The notes under the pieces were generated by a model. The model was not told where the DNA came from. It made no database searches and saw only the letters and a list, made by a program, of their open reading frames with translations. A stretch of 64,000 nt of DNA from an uncultured Holophagaceae bacterium (GTDB lineage Bacteria > Acidobacteriota > Holophagae > Holophagales > Holophagaceae): positions 32,898 through 96,897 of the forward strand of contig CAISFO010000022.1 of NCBI GenBank assembly GCA_903884655.1, read 5' to 3'. The stretch's first letter is position 1. Every line of letters starts with the position of its first letter. The position numbers and the translations under genes are program-made. Of this stretch, positions 7,894-17,717 are shown piece after piece.

Positions 7894-9654
7894 ATGACCC
7901 CGTGGACCCAAGTCTATTCCCCCGTCATGGGGAATATCTTCCTTTCAGCACTGGTGGCCGCCATACCGGTCTTCGTGCTGTTGGGCTTTCTCGCCAAGCA
8001 CGTGAAGGCTCACTACTCGGCCATCCTCGGCCTGATCTCCTGCCTGGCGGTCGCCATCCTGGTCTACAGGATGCCCGCTGGCATGGCCGGCATGGCGGCC
8101 GTCAATGGCGCACTGTTCGGCCTGGCCCCCATCGGCTGGATCGTGCTGAACGCGATCTTCATCTACGACATCACGGTCAAGTCCGGTGACTTCGAAGTGG
8201 TGAAGCATTCGATCGGCGGGCTGGCGGCGGATCGCCGCATTCAGGCCTTGCTGATCGCCTTCAGCTTCGGCGCCTTCATCGAGGGCGCGGCTGGTTTCGG
8301 CACCCCGGTGGCCATTTCCGCAGCCATGCTCATCGGCCTCGGCTTCAAGCCCCTCCAGGCAGCCGGTCTGGCCCTCATCGGCAACACGGCTCCCGTGGCC
8401 TACGGCGCCCTGGGCGCCCCGCTGATCGCCCTTGCTGGCGTGACCGGCCTGCCTCTTGAGATGCTCAGTGCCGCCGCTGGCCGCATCCTGCCCATCTTCT
8501 CCCTGATCGTGCCCTTCTGGATCATCTGGACCATGGCCGGTCGCAAGGCCATGATGGAAGTCTGGCCTGCCTGCCTCGTGGCCGGTGCCAGCTTTGCTGT
8601 CACCCAGTTCCTGGTCAGCAACTTCCACGGCCCCTGGCTGGTGGACATCATCGGCGCCATCGTATCCATGGTGGCCATGGTGCTGTTCCTGAAGGTGTGG
8701 CAGCCCAAGACCGTCTGGCGCTATGAGCACGAGAGCGCCTCGACTGACGAAGCCCGCCCCGACCACAGCACAGGCAAAGTTGTGAAGGCCTGGATGCCCT
8801 GGGTGTTCCTGTCCCTGTTCGTGTTCGTCTGGGGCATTCCCCAGGTCAAGGTCTTCTTGAACGGCGGCACCAAGACTGCCCCGAATTTCCTCGCTGGCTA
8901 TACCACGAAGACCTACGAGATCCCCATGCTCCACAAGATGGTGATCAAGGCCCCCCCTGTTGTAGCCAAGGCCTCTCCTGAAGCTGCCACCTGGACTCTG
9001 AACTGGCTCTCCCTTACGGGCACCAGCCTCTTCCTCGCAGGCATCTGCAGTGGCCTTCTGGCCGGCTTCGGCCCCTTGGAACTGCTCAAGATCTTCGGCA
9101 AGACCATCAATCGTGTGAAGATGTCCCTGCTCACCATCGCCGCCATGCTGGCCCTTGGCTTCACGTCCAAGTCCGCTGGCCTTGACGCTTCCATGGGTCT
9201 GGCCTTCGCCAGCACCGGCGTCCTCTTCCCCTTCTTCAGCGCCATGCTGGGCTGGTTGGGTGTGGCCCTCACGGGCAGCGATACTTCCTCTAATGTGCTG
9301 TTCGGTGGCCTCCAGAAGATCACTGCCCAGCAGCTGGGCCTGAACCCGATCCTCACCGCCGCTGCCAACACCACCGGCGGCGTCATGGGCAAGATGATCG
9401 ACGCCCAGAGCCTCGTGGTCGCTTCCGTGGCCACCAACCAGCAGGGCGAGGAAGGCACCATCCTCCGCTTCGTCTTCTGGCACAGCATCTCTCTGGCCGC
9501 CATGGTCGGTGTCGTTATCTTCCTCTATGCGAAGGTCCTGCCCGCCAACTGGATGCCCCAGCTGCCCCCCGCCCCTGCAGTAGCCACTGCTCCCGCGGCT
9601 CCTGCTGCACCGGCCGCTCCGGCTGCCGTGCCTGCTCCAGCACCGTCCAAGTAA
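7894..9654 (+). CDS. lldP: L-lactate permease (LctP/LldP family)
   Basis: 586 residues with about 12-14 hydrophobic segments; the family is normally about 550. It imports lactate (and glycolate) by proton symport across the inner membrane. Family motifs include FGAFIEGAAGFGTPVAIS, NTAPVAYGALGAP, GSDTSSNVLFGGLQ and NTTGGVMGKMIDAQS. A charged cytoplasmic insertion lies near residue 290. The extra length is a C-terminal tail of Ala/Pro repeats after the last helix, absent from textbook LldP. The start is ATG 7894 with AGGAGG five bases upstream. It heads the lactate cluster and is divergent from the FadR-type regulator. Confidence 0.95.
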   Translation: MTPWTQVYSPVMGNIFLSALVAAIPVFVLLGFLAKHVKAHYSAILGLISCLAVAILVYRMPAGMAGMAAVNGALFGLAPIGWIVLNAIFIYDITVKSGDFEVVKHSIGGLAADRRIQALLIAFSFGAFIEGAAGFGTPVAISAAMLIGLGFKPLQAAGLALIGNTAPVAYGALGAPLIALAGVTGLPLEMLSAAAGRILPIFSLIVPFWIIWTMAGRKAMMEVWPACLVAGASFAVTQFLVSNFHGPWLVDIIGAIVSMVAMVLFLKVWQPKTVWRYEHESASTDEARPDHSTGKVVKAWMPWVFLSLFVFVWGIPQVKVFLNGGTKTAPNFLAGYTTKTYEIPMLHKMVIKAPPVVAKASPEAATWTLNWLSLTGTSLFLAGICSGLLAGFGPLELLKIFGKTINRVKMSLLTIAAMLALGFTSKSAGLDASMGLAFASTGVLFPFFSAMLGWLGVALTGSDTSSNVLFGGLQKITAQQLGLNPILTAAANTTGGVMGKMIDAQSLVVASVATNQQGEEGTILRFVFWHSISLAAMVGVVIFLYAKVLPANWMPQLPPAPAVATAPAAPAAPAAPAAVPAPAPSK

Positions 9655-9683
9655 TCCAGGCGGACTTCCGACGAATGACCCGG

Positions 9684-9719
9684 GTCCCGCCGACATCCCA
9701 CATGTCGGCGGGACTTTTT
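9684..9719 (+). terminator. Intrinsic terminator after lldP
   Basis: A 13-bp perfect stem, gtcccgccgacat (9684-9696) and atgtcggcgggac (9702-9714), followed by TTTTT. It separates lldP from the dehydrogenase gene, so the latter needs its own promoter or partial read-through. Confidence 0.9.
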
Positions 9720-9748
9720 ACCGCCCTTTCCTGGCGAGGCATACTTTC

Positions 9749-12589
9749 ATGCTGGAATCTACTCCAACGTCTTTGAGGGACTCACTCGCTGCAATCGTCG
9801 GGGCGGACCGAGTCATGGTCCGGGCCATGGACCGGATCGCCTTCGCGGCCGATGCCGGCTTCTACCGGCTGATACCCAAGGCGGTGGTCTTTCCCGGCAG
9901 CATCGATGAAATCCAGGGCCTCTTCCGCCTGAGCCACGAACTGAAAATCCCCATGACCTTCCGGGCCGCAGGCAGCAGCCTCTCTGGACAATCGATCTCG
10001 GATGGCATCCTGGTCGAGGTCGCCCGCAACTGGCGTGGCATCCAGGTGCTGGACGGCGGCGCCCGGGTGAAGGTCCAGCCTGGCGTCATCGGCGCCCACG
10101 TGAACCATGCCCTCAAGTATTTCAAGGCCAAGATGGGCCCAGATCCGGCCTCCATCAACACCTGCCGAGTGGGTGGCATCCTGTCGAACAACTCCAGCGG
10201 CATGTGCTGTGGCGTCACCCAGAATGCCTACCACACCCTGGAATCCCTGACCTTCGTCCTGCCCTCCGGCACCGTGATCGACACGGGCGCCCAGGATGCG
10301 GACGCGCGGTTCCGCGAGGCCGAGCCCGTCCTGACCGAGGGCCTGCTGAAGCTGAAGACCGAGCTCCTGGCCAATCCGGCCCTGGCCGAACGCATCCGGG
10401 CCAAGTACAAGATGAAGAACACCTGCGGGTATTCCCTGAACGCCTTCATCGATTTCGACCGGCCCGTGGACATCTTCCGCAACCTGCTGGTGGGTGCGGA
10501 AGGCACCCTGGCCTTCATCGCCGAGGCCGTGCTCAAATCCGTTCCCGATCTGCCGGTGAAGGTGACGGCCTTCCTGCTCTTCCCCGACCTCCATGCCGCC
10601 TGTGCCTCCATCATTCCGCTGCGGGATGCAGGTGCCGCGGCCCTGGAGCTGCTGGACCGTGCCTCGCTGAGATCTGTCGAGAACCAACCGGGCATTCCAC
10701 CGACGATCAAGTCGCTGCCGGATGGTGCGGCGGCCCTGCTGGTGGAGTTCCATGGCCGGGAAGAGTCCGTGCGCGCCGAACTCGAACGTACCGCCCTTGC
10801 CACTACCGCCGATCTGGACCTGATCGAACCCGCCAAGTTCACCCACGACCCCGTGGAGCAGGCCCTGATGTGGAAGATCCGCTCGGGCACCTTCCCGTCC
10901 GTGGGCTCCGTCCGCAAGCGGGGCACCACCGTGCTCATCGAGGACGTGGCCTTCCCCGTGGAGAGCCTGGCCGACGCCGCCGTGGACCTCACCAAGCTCT
11001 TCGCCAAGCACGGCTATGACGAAGCCATCATCTTCGGTCACGCCAAGGACGGCAACCTCCACTTCGTCATCACCCAGTCCTTCAACGACCAGGCCTCTGT
11101 GGACCGCTACGCCCACTTCATCGACGACGTCGTCGAGCTGGTCGTGAACAAGTACGACGGAGCACTGAAGGCCGAGCATGGTACCGGCCGGAACATGGCG
11201 CCGTTCGTGGAAGCCGAGTGGGGGCCCGAGGCTAAAGCGGTCATGGAGAAGCTCAAGGCCCTGGTGGATCCCGATTACCTTCTGAACCCTGGCGTCATTC
11301 TCAATGCCGACCCCAAGTGCCACCTGGCGGACCTCAAGCCCATGCCTGGCGTGGAAGAGGAGGTCGACAAGTGCATCGAGTGCGGCTACTGCGAACCCAA
11401 GTGCCCCAGCCGGGAACTGACCCTGACGCCCCGCCAGCGCATTGTCGTCCGGCGCGAGATCGCCCGCCTGACCACCACCGGAGAGGATGGTCCCCTGCTC
11501 GAGCGTCTGGAGCGGCGCTTCCCCTATTCGGCCCTGGACACCTGCGCCGTGGATGGGCTCTGTGCGACCGCCTGTCCCGTCAGCATCGACACGGGCCAGC
11601 TCACCAAGCGCTTCCGCCGGGCCAGCCACAGCCCCCGGGCCCAGAAGCTGGCCCTGACCGTCGCCCGCAACTTCGGTAGCATCGAACCCGTCATGAGGAC
11701 CGCCCTCCGGGCCGGACATCTGGTGCAGGCGCTGCTCGGGCCCAAGGTCATGCCATTTATCACCCGTCGGCTCAAGTCCCTGGGTTCCGCCCACCAGTGG
11801 AGCACCGAGATGCCGAAGGCCGCCAAGGCCCCCCTGCCCTTCACCTCCATGGAGGGGGCCCAGGCCATCTACTTCCCGGCCTGCATCTCCCGCATGATGG
11901 GGCATCTGCCGGGTGAGCCCACCGAGATGAGCCTGGTCGAAGCCCTGGTGAAAGTCTCCGCGCGGGCCGGCTATCCGGTCCACATCCCCCAGGATGTGGA
12001 AGGCACCTGCTGCGGCGTACCCTTCTCCTCCAAGGGTTTCGACCAGGCCCATAAATACAGTGTCAATCACGCCATCGAGAAGTTCTGGGAGTGGAGTCAG
12101 CAGGGCAGGCTGTCCGTGGTCATGGACACCAGCCCCTGCACCTACGGCGTGGTCACCAGCCGCGGCTACCTCACGCCCGAGAACCAGGCGAAATTCGACC
12201 AGCTGAAGATCATCGACAGCACCGCCTTCGCCAACGATGTGCTGCTGCCCCGCCTCCAGGTGAACCGGAAAGTGGGCGCTGTCGCGCTTCACCCGGTGTG
12301 CTCTTTGACCAAGATGAACCTCGTGCCCAAGCTGGAGGGTGTGGCCCAGGCCTGCGCGGAAACGGTCGTCGTGCCCCGGGACGCGGGCTGCTGCGGCTTC
12401 GCCGGAGACCGCGGGTTCACCAACCCGGAGCTGACGGCCTCGGCGACCAAGTACGAAGCGAGTGAAGTGAAGTCCCAGTCCTTCGACGGCTACTACGCCA
12501 GCAGCCGAACCTGCGAAGTGGGCATGTCCCGCTCCACGGGTGAGGTCTACCGCAGTTTCATCTACCTTCTGGAATCGGCAACTCGCTGA
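9749..12589 (+). CDS. FAD/Fe-S D-lactate dehydrogenase, Dld-II type
   Basis: 946 residues with three parts. Residues about 40-260 are the FAD-binding PCMH domain (MTFRAAGSSLSGQSISDGIL, GGILSNNSSGM) and about 260-530 the FAD-oxidase C domain, ending LKAEHGTGRNMAPFVEAEWG. A ferredoxin-type region follows with CIECGYCEPKCPS (C542 on) and CAVDGLCATACPV (about C599). The C-terminal third has two CCG motifs, TCCGVPF (about 754) and GCCGFAG (about 880), as in heterodisulfide-reductase-like subunits. This architecture is that of Shewanella Dld-II, a membrane-associated respiratory D-lactate dehydrogenase. The context of lactate permease and lut genes agrees. Glycolate dehydrogenase (GlcD-like) is a less likely alternative. 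Confidence 0.88.
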   Translation: MLESTPTSLRDSLAAIVGADRVMVRAMDRIAFAADAGFYRLIPKAVVFPGSIDEIQGLFRLSHELKIPMTFRAAGSSLSGQSISDGILVEVARNWRGIQVLDGGARVKVQPGVIGAHVNHALKYFKAKMGPDPASINTCRVGGILSNNSSGMCCGVTQNAYHTLESLTFVLPSGTVIDTGAQDADARFREAEPVLTEGLLKLKTELLANPALAERIRAKYKMKNTCGYSLNAFIDFDRPVDIFRNLLVGAEGTLAFIAEAVLKSVPDLPVKVTAFLLFPDLHAACASIIPLRDAGAAALELLDRASLRSVENQPGIPPTIKSLPDGAAALLVEFHGREESVRAELERTALATTADLDLIEPAKFTHDPVEQALMWKIRSGTFPSVGSVRKRGTTVLIEDVAFPVESLADAAVDLTKLFAKHGYDEAIIFGHAKDGNLHFVITQSFNDQASVDRYAHFIDDVVELVVNKYDGALKAEHGTGRNMAPFVEAEWGPEAKAVMEKLKALVDPDYLLNPGVILNADPKCHLADLKPMPGVEEEVDKCIECGYCEPKCPSRELTLTPRQRIVVRREIARLTTTGEDGPLLERLERRFPYSALDTCAVDGLCATACPVSIDTGQLTKRFRRASHSPRAQKLALTVARNFGSIEPVMRTALRAGHLVQALLGPKVMPFITRRLKSLGSAHQWSTEMPKAAKAPLPFTSMEGAQAIYFPACISRMMGHLPGEPTEMSLVEALVKVSARAGYPVHIPQDVEGTCCGVPFSSKGFDQAHKYSVNHAIEKFWEWSQQGRLSVVMDTSPCTYGVVTSRGYLTPENQAKFDQLKIIDSTAFANDVLLPRLQVNRKVGAVALHPVCSLTKMNLVPKLEGVAQACAETVVVPRDAGCCGFAGDRGFTNPELTASATKYEASEVKSQSFDGYYASSRTCEVGMSRSTGEVYRSFIYLLESATR

Positions 12590-12600
12590 AAGGAGCAACC

Positions 12601-13164
12601 ATGAATTCCACGTTCGAGGCATTCAAGACGAAGGCGGAGGCGGTCAGCGCCGAAGTTCATCGTTTTCCAACCCAGGCCGAGGCACTGGCCTTCATTCTGG
12701 GCTTCCTCCAGGAATCTGGCGTTTCCGACGCACCCCAGTGTGGCGCGGTCTGGGCCGCGGGTTCCTTCCTGGACGGGGCGCGGAAAGATGACCTCAAGGT
12801 CAAGGTACCAGGCATCACCTTCGAGGTCACCAAGGAGGCCTCGGCGGATTCCAAGGTTGGCATCAGCCAGCTGGATTGGGCCATCTCCTCCACCGGAACT
12901 CTGGTGCAGGATGCCGCCGCCGTGGAGAAGCGGCTGGTTTCCACCCTGCCCACCATCCACGTGGCGATCCTCGGCACGGACCGGATCCTGGCAGACATGG
13001 GCAGCGTGCTGGAGCACCTCCGGCCCCAGCAGATCGACTACATCTCTTTCATCACGGGACCGAGCCGCACCGCGGACATCGAGCGGGTTCTCACCATCGG
13101 CGTGCACGGACCGGCCAGGCTCATCATCGTCGTGGTTGACGAATTCCAGAAGGTGACGGCATGA
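12601..13164 (+). CDS. LutC/LldG-type LUD-domain protein
   Basis: 187 residues forming a single LUD domain (pattern LDWAISSTGTLVQDAAA and SFITGPSRTADIE). LutC is a subunit of the LutABC L-lactate oxidase complex. It has AAAGGAG six bases before its ATG and its stop overlaps the start of the LutB-LutA fusion (ATGA), so the two are made together. A second, more divergent LutC paralogue lies at 17710. The N-terminal helix is shorter than in B. subtilis LutC. Confidence 0.85.
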   Translation: MNSTFEAFKTKAEAVSAEVHRFPTQAEALAFILGFLQESGVSDAPQCGAVWAAGSFLDGARKDDLKVKVPGITFEVTKEASADSKVGISQLDWAISSTGTLVQDAAAVEKRLVSTLPTIHVAILGTDRILADMGSVLEHLRPQQIDYISFITGPSRTADIERVLTIGVHGPARLIIVVVDEFQKVTA

Positions 13165-15299
13165 CCACCCAGTTCAAAGAATCCATCGAGACGGCCCTCC
13201 ACAACTCGAACCTCACCGGCGCCCTGGGTCGCTTCTCCGAGGCCTACCGGATCAGCCGCGCCAAGGCCTATGAAGGCATCGACTTCGAAGCGACCCGCGA
13301 CCAGATCGTCGAGATCAAGTCCGACGCCTCCTCCCGCTTCGAGGAGCTGGCCGTCCAGTTCAAGCAGAGTGCGGAAGCCTGCGGCGCCAAGGTCTTCAGG
13401 ACCTCTGATCCAGAGCAGGTGAAGAAGTACATTCTCGACCTGGCCAAGGAAAAGGGGGTCAAGCGCGTCGTCAAGTCCAAGTCCATGGCCTCCGAGGAAA
13501 TCCATCTGAACAAGGCCCTAGAGGCTGCCGGGATGGAAGTGGACGAGACGGATCTGGGTGAATGGATCATCCAGCTGGCCCACCAGACGCCCTCCCACAT
13601 GGTGATGCCCGCCATCCACATGACCAAGGAAGAGGTCGCCACCGTCTTCAGCGAGGAAGTGGAAGAGGGCCAGATGCCCGATATCCCCAAGCTGGTGAAG
13701 TTCGCCCGTGCCAAGCTGCGCCCCAAGTTCCTCGCTGCGGACATGGGCATCACCGGCGCCAACATCGCCGTGGCGGAATCCGGCAGCCTGGTCATCGTCA
13801 CCAACGAAGGCAACGCCCGACTCGTGTCCACCCTGCCCGGGATCCATGTGGCCATCGTGGGCATCGAGAAGCTCGTGGCCATGGTCAAGGACATCCAGCC
13901 CATCCTCACCGCCCTGCCCCGCAGCGCCACGGGTCAGCTGCTCACCAGCTACGTCTCGATCATCTCCGGCGCGGTGCCGAACACCGATGGCACTCCCAAG
14001 GAACTCCACATCATCCTCATGGACAACCACCGGTCGGACATGGCCAAGGATCCGATGTTCAAGCCGGCGCTGCAGTGCATCCGCTGCGCCACCTGCCTCA
14101 ACGTGTGCCCCGTGTTCCGCCTCGTGGGCGGCCACGTCTTCGGCAAGACCTACACCGGCGGCATCGGCACCATCCTCACCGCCTGGTTCGACGAACTCAA
14201 AAAAGCGGATGACATCCAGGGCCTCTGCATCCAGTGCGGCAGCTGCGTGCCGCTCTGCCCGGGCAAGATCGACATCCCGGGGCTCATCCTGGAACTAAGG
14301 CGCCGACTGGTGGTCGAGAAGGGGCAGTCCCTGGCCATGAAGGCCATCTTCGGGGTGGTGAACAACCGCCGCCTCTTCCATTCCATGCTGCGCATGGCTT
14401 CGGTCACCCAGAAGCCCTTCACCACCGGGCGGTTCATCCGGCATCTGCCCCTGTTCCTGTCGGACATGACCGAGTTCCGCAGCCTGCCTGCCGTGGCTCC
14501 CTCTCCACTCCGGGACACCATCAAGAAGATCGACCAGCCCAAGGCCAAGGCCAAGGAGAAGGTCGTCTTCTACGCCGGCTGCCTCATTGATTTCTGCTAT
14601 CCGGAGATGGGCGAGTCCCTGGTGAAGATCCTCAACAAGGCCGGCATCGAAGTCGTCTTCCCGGACGATCAGACCTGCTGCGGCGCTCCCGCTCGCTACA
14701 ACGGTGCCTACGAAGTGGCTGGCCAGAATGCCAAGGACAACATCAAGGCGCTCCTGGCGACCGAGGCCAGCTACGTGGTGTCGGCCTGCCCGACCTGTAC
14801 CGTGGCCCTGAAGCACGACTTCATCGACACCTTCAAGAGCCTCGGCGACACCGGCACCATGGCGGACGCCGAGAAACTGTCCGCCAAGACCATCGACTTC
14901 TCCACGCTCATCAAGAAGCTGGTGGATGAAGGCCGGCTCACCCTCAAGGAGGGCGAGGCCCTCGGCAAGATCACGTACCACGACTCCTGCCACCTGAAGC
15001 GGACCTTGAAGGCCAGCGATGAGCCCCGGGAGCTTCTGAAGATGGCGGGCCACGAAATCGCGGAGATGTACGAGTGCGACACCTGCTGCGGCATGGCCGG
15101 GTCCTACTCCATCAAGCTCCCTGAGATCTCCGCTCCGATTCTCGAGCGCAAGCTGAAGCACATCAAAGAGACCGGTGCGTCGAAAGTGGTCATGGACTGC
15201 CCCGGTTGCGTCATGCAGATCCGTGGCGGCCTCGACAAGGACGGCACTCCCATCCGCGCCGAGCACACCGTTGAAAGCCTGGCCAACCGCTTCAAGTAG
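13161..15299 (+). CDS. LutB-LutA fusion, L-lactate oxidation Fe-S subunit
   Basis: 712 residues, too long for LutB (about 470). Residues 1-about 290 form the LUD domain (KSKSMASEEIHLNKALE, ANIAVAESGSLVIVTNEGN). Two ferredoxin-like clusters follow, CIRCATCLNVCPV (C305 on) and CIQCGSCVPLCPG (C356 on), with a LutB C-terminal helix region to about 460. From about 475 a complete LutA-type CCG module is appended: YAGCLIDFCYPEMG, TCCGAP (about 504), HDSCH and TCCGMAG (about 641). LutA and LutB are separate in B. subtilis and Shewanella (LldE, LldF); here they are one chain. Overlaps the preceding lutC-type gene by four bases. The separate lutAB set downstream shows that this is a paralogous system rather than a simple frameshift. 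Confidence 0.88.
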   Translation: MTTQFKESIETALHNSNLTGALGRFSEAYRISRAKAYEGIDFEATRDQIVEIKSDASSRFEELAVQFKQSAEACGAKVFRTSDPEQVKKYILDLAKEKGVKRVVKSKSMASEEIHLNKALEAAGMEVDETDLGEWIIQLAHQTPSHMVMPAIHMTKEEVATVFSEEVEEGQMPDIPKLVKFARAKLRPKFLAADMGITGANIAVAESGSLVIVTNEGNARLVSTLPGIHVAIVGIEKLVAMVKDIQPILTALPRSATGQLLTSYVSIISGAVPNTDGTPKELHIILMDNHRSDMAKDPMFKPALQCIRCATCLNVCPVFRLVGGHVFGKTYTGGIGTILTAWFDELKKADDIQGLCIQCGSCVPLCPGKIDIPGLILELRRRLVVEKGQSLAMKAIFGVVNNRRLFHSMLRMASVTQKPFTTGRFIRHLPLFLSDMTEFRSLPAVAPSPLRDTIKKIDQPKAKAKEKVVFYAGCLIDFCYPEMGESLVKILNKAGIEVVFPDDQTCCGAPARYNGAYEVAGQNAKDNIKALLATEASYVVSACPTCTVALKHDFIDTFKSLGDTGTMADAEKLSAKTIDFSTLIKKLVDEGRLTLKEGEALGKITYHDSCHLKRTLKASDEPRELLKMAGHEIAEMYECDTCCGMAGSYSIKLPEISAPILERKLKHIKETGASKVVMDCPGCVMQIRGGLDKDGTPIRAEHTVESLANRFK

Positions 15300-15333
15300 C
15301 GACTTGGCGATACGTTTTCCATCAAGTCCGGAC

Positions 15334-15372
15334 ACCAGAGGGCCAGCGGGCTAACCCCGCTGGCCCTCTGGT
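15334..15372 (+). terminator. Strong hairpin after the LutBA fusion gene
   Basis: A 17-bp stem from accagagggccagcggg (15334-15350) and its complement (15356-15372) with a five-base loop. It lacks a clear T run (ATTTC follows), so it may be a terminator, an mRNA-end stabiliser, or both. It lies 34 bases after the stop. The remaining gap to the next lut gene (to 15562) contains no gene. Confidence 0.6.
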
Positions 15373-15562
15373 ATTTCAGGGTCAATTCCCGACCAAAACC
15401 AGTTGCGTTTTTCACGACCAAAAGTCGAGGAGAACATCCTACCGACCCCGGTCACGCATCCCTTGACCTGGGGGGGACCTGGCATCAGGCTACTTTAAGG
15501 GGAGATTGGTCCTGAACACACCTGTCATCACAACTGGGGTGGCCGTCCCGAGGAGATAACGA

Positions 15563-16294
15563 GTGAAAGAGGTCTATTTCTATGCCACCTGCCTGGTGGA
15601 TCTGTTCTTCCCCGATGCGGGAATGGCGGGCATCGAACTGCTTCAGGCTGCGGGTGTGCGGGTCATCTTCCCGGAAGGCCAGACCTGCTGTGGGCAGCCC
15701 GCCTACAACTGCGGCTACTGGGAAGAGGCACGGGATGTGGCCCGCGGCCAGATCGCGCTCTTCCCCAAGGACATTCCCGTGATCCTGCCTTCGGGCAGCT
15801 GCGCGGGCATGATGAAGAACCACTACCCGGAGCTGTTCCATGGACAGCCCGAAGAGGCGCAGGTCCGCGCCTTCAGCTCGCGCGTGTTCGAGCTGACCCA
15901 GTTCCTGGTGAACGAGCTGGACGTGAAACTACAGGATCTGGGTGAACCAGTGAAGGTGACTTGGCACAGCTCCTGTCACGCCGTGCGCGACCTGGGACTG
16001 GTGGGGGAGCCCAAGCAGCTCATTGCCCAGCTGTCGAAGGTGGAACTGGCACCCCTCACCCGCGAGCATGAGTGCTGCGGGTTCGGCGGCACCTTCTCGG
16101 TGCGCCAGCCCGAGATCTCCGGCGCCATGTCCTGCGACAAGGCCGCCGATGCCGAGGCGACCGGCGCTTCCGTGGTCCTTTCCACGGACGGCGGCTGCCT
16201 GCTCAATGTGAACGGCACCCTGGAAGCCAAGAAGAGTCCTCTGCGAGTCCAGCACATCGCCGAGTTCCTCTGGGAGCGCACCCGTGCACGCTGA
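15563..16294 (+). CDS. lutA: LutA/LldE, L-lactate oxidation CCG-domain subunit
   Basis: 243 residues, the normal LutA length. It has the two CCG cysteine motifs, QTCCGQPAYNCGYW (about residue 42) and HECCGFGGTFSVRQPEIS (about residue 171), plus the signature YATCLVDLFFPDAGMAG at the N-terminus. Such motifs bind an Fe-S cluster as in heterodisulfide reductase HdrB. With LutB and LutC it oxidises L-lactate to pyruvate. Start is GTG 15563 preceded by GAGGAGAT. Its end overlaps lutB by 11 bases. Confidence 0.93.
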   Translation: MKEVYFYATCLVDLFFPDAGMAGIELLQAAGVRVIFPEGQTCCGQPAYNCGYWEEARDVARGQIALFPKDIPVILPSGSCAGMMKNHYPELFHGQPEEAQVRAFSSRVFELTQFLVNELDVKLQDLGEPVKVTWHSSCHAVRDLGLVGEPKQLIAQLSKVELAPLTREHECCGFGGTFSVRQPEISGAMSCDKAADAEATGASVVLSTDGGCLLNVNGTLEAKKSPLRVQHIAEFLWERTRAR

Positions 16295-17717
16295 GAACGA
16301 GATCCTCTTCCGCGATTCCGCCGCCAAGGCGCTACTGGATCCCCAGCTCCGGGCCAACTTCCGCCGGGCCATGGACGGCCTCATCACCAAGCGCAAGGCC
16401 CAGTTCCCCGACCCCAGGGACCTGCAGGATCTGCGGGATCTGAGCACGGCCATCCGCTCGCGCAGCCTGCTCAACCTGCCTTCGCTGCTGGAACAGTTCG
16501 AGGCCCAGGCCACCCGGAACGGCATCCAGGTCCACTGGGCCGAAACCTGCGATCAGGCCAATGAGCTGATCCTCGGGATCCTCCGGTCCAAGGGCGCCAA
16601 GACCCTGGTCAAGGGCAAGAGCATGGTCTCCGAGGAGATGCACCTCAACGACTTCCTGGAGAAGCACGGCATCGAGGCACTGGAATCGGATCTTGGCGAG
16701 TACATCATCCAGCTGGATGGCGAAACCCCGAGCCACATCATCATGCCCGCCATCCACAAGAACAAGGATCAGATCGCCCGCCAGTTCAGCCAGAAGATCA
16801 AGGACGCGAAGTACACCGAGGACGTGGACGAGCTCACCGCCATGGCCCGCAAGGTGCTCCGCCAGAAGTTCCTTGAGGCCGATGCGGGGCTCTCCGGCGT
16901 CAACTTCGCCGTCGCGGAAACCGGGACCCTCTGCCTGGTGGAAAACGAAGGCAATGGGCGCATGAGCACCCACGTCCCGCCCCTCCACATCGCCGTCATG
17001 GGCCTGGAGAAAGTGGTGGCCACCCTGGAAGACGTGGCGCCGCTCTATTCCATCCTCACGCGCTCGGCCACGGGCCAGCCTGTGACCACCTACTTCAACC
17101 TGATCACCGCCCCCAGGGGCGCGGGCGAGAAGGACGGTCCCCAGGAGATCCACCTGGTCATCCTCGACAACGGCCGCTCCAACATCTATGCGGATCCCCA
17201 GCTCCAGGCCACCCTGCGCTGCATCCGCTGCGGCGCCTGCATGAACCACTGCCCGGTCTACACGCGAGTGGGCGGCCACGCCTACGAGGCGGTCTACCCC
17301 GGACCCATCGGGAAGATCCTCACGCCCCAGGTGGAAGGCGTGGGCGTGCGCCATGACCTGCTCCATGGCTCTAGCCTCTGTGGTGCCTGCGGCGAGGTCT
17401 GCCCCGTCCAGATCCCCATCCCCGAGATCCTGGTGCGCCTGCGCCGGGAAGCCACCCACCAGGACCCTGGCTCCCAGGTGGTCGGCAAAGGCACCGGCCG
17501 CACCTCCTCCGAAGACTGGGCCTGGCGCCTCTGGGCCATGGCCAACAAGCGGCCCGGCCTCTACCGGATCATCACGTGGTTCGCCACCCGCTTCGGCAAG
17601 GCTCTGCCTGCCGGTGCGCCTCTGATCAAGGACTGGACCCGAACCCGCACCAAACCTGTCCCCGCCCACCGCACGCTCAATGAGCGGGTCCGCGCCAAGG
17701 GAGTTCCCCATGTCTGA
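16284..17717 (+). CDS. lutB: LutB/LldF, L-lactate oxidation LUD/Fe-S subunit
   Basis: 477 residues, standard for LutB. The LUD domain spans about 65-290 (KGKSMVSEEMHLNDFLE, VNFAVAETGTLCLVENEGN); two 4Fe-4S motifs are CIRCGACMNHCPV (about C312) and CGACGEVCPV (about C367); a conserved basic C-terminal helix region follows. Start is GTG 16284, inside the end of lutA. The stop overlaps the lutC start. It differs clearly in sequence from the LutB half of the upstream fusion, so the two are diverged paralogues. Confidence 0.93.
   Translation: MHAENEILFRDSAAKALLDPQLRANFRRAMDGLITKRKAQFPDPRDLQDLRDLSTAIRSRSLLNLPSLLEQFEAQATRNGIQVHWAETCDQANELILGILRSKGAKTLVKGKSMVSEEMHLNDFLEKHGIEALESDLGEYIIQLDGETPSHIIMPAIHKNKDQIARQFSQKIKDAKYTEDVDELTAMARKVLRQKFLEADAGLSGVNFAVAETGTLCLVENEGNGRMSTHVPPLHIAVMGLEKVVATLEDVAPLYSILTRSATGQPVTTYFNLITAPRGAGEKDGPQEIHLVILDNGRSNIYADPQLQATLRCIRCGACMNHCPVYTRVGGHAYEAVYPGPIGKILTPQVEGVGVRHDLLHGSSLCGACGEVCPVQIPIPEILVRLRREATHQDPGSQVVGKGTGRTSSEDWAWRLWAMANKRPGLYRIITWFATRFGKALPAGAPLIKDWTRTRTKPVPAHRTLNERVRAKGVPHV

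Noticed and set aside
9782..12622. Very long minus-strand open frame (946 codons) opposite the D-lactate dehydrogenase
   Set aside because: It is a GC-rich antisense shadow; its translation is Gly/His-rich with no domains, whereas the plus strand encodes a complete known enzyme. The same applies to long antisense frames over icd, fhs, lldP and tnaA.
13161..15299. LutB-LutA fusion as a sequencing frameshift artefact
   Set aside because: The frame is continuous with complete motifs in both halves and a coherent linker; no stop or start signals remain at the junction.
15508..15525. Possible second LldR operator (TTGGTCCTGAACA) before lutA
   Set aside because: Only one half-site fits and the dyad is imperfect; too weak to annotate.
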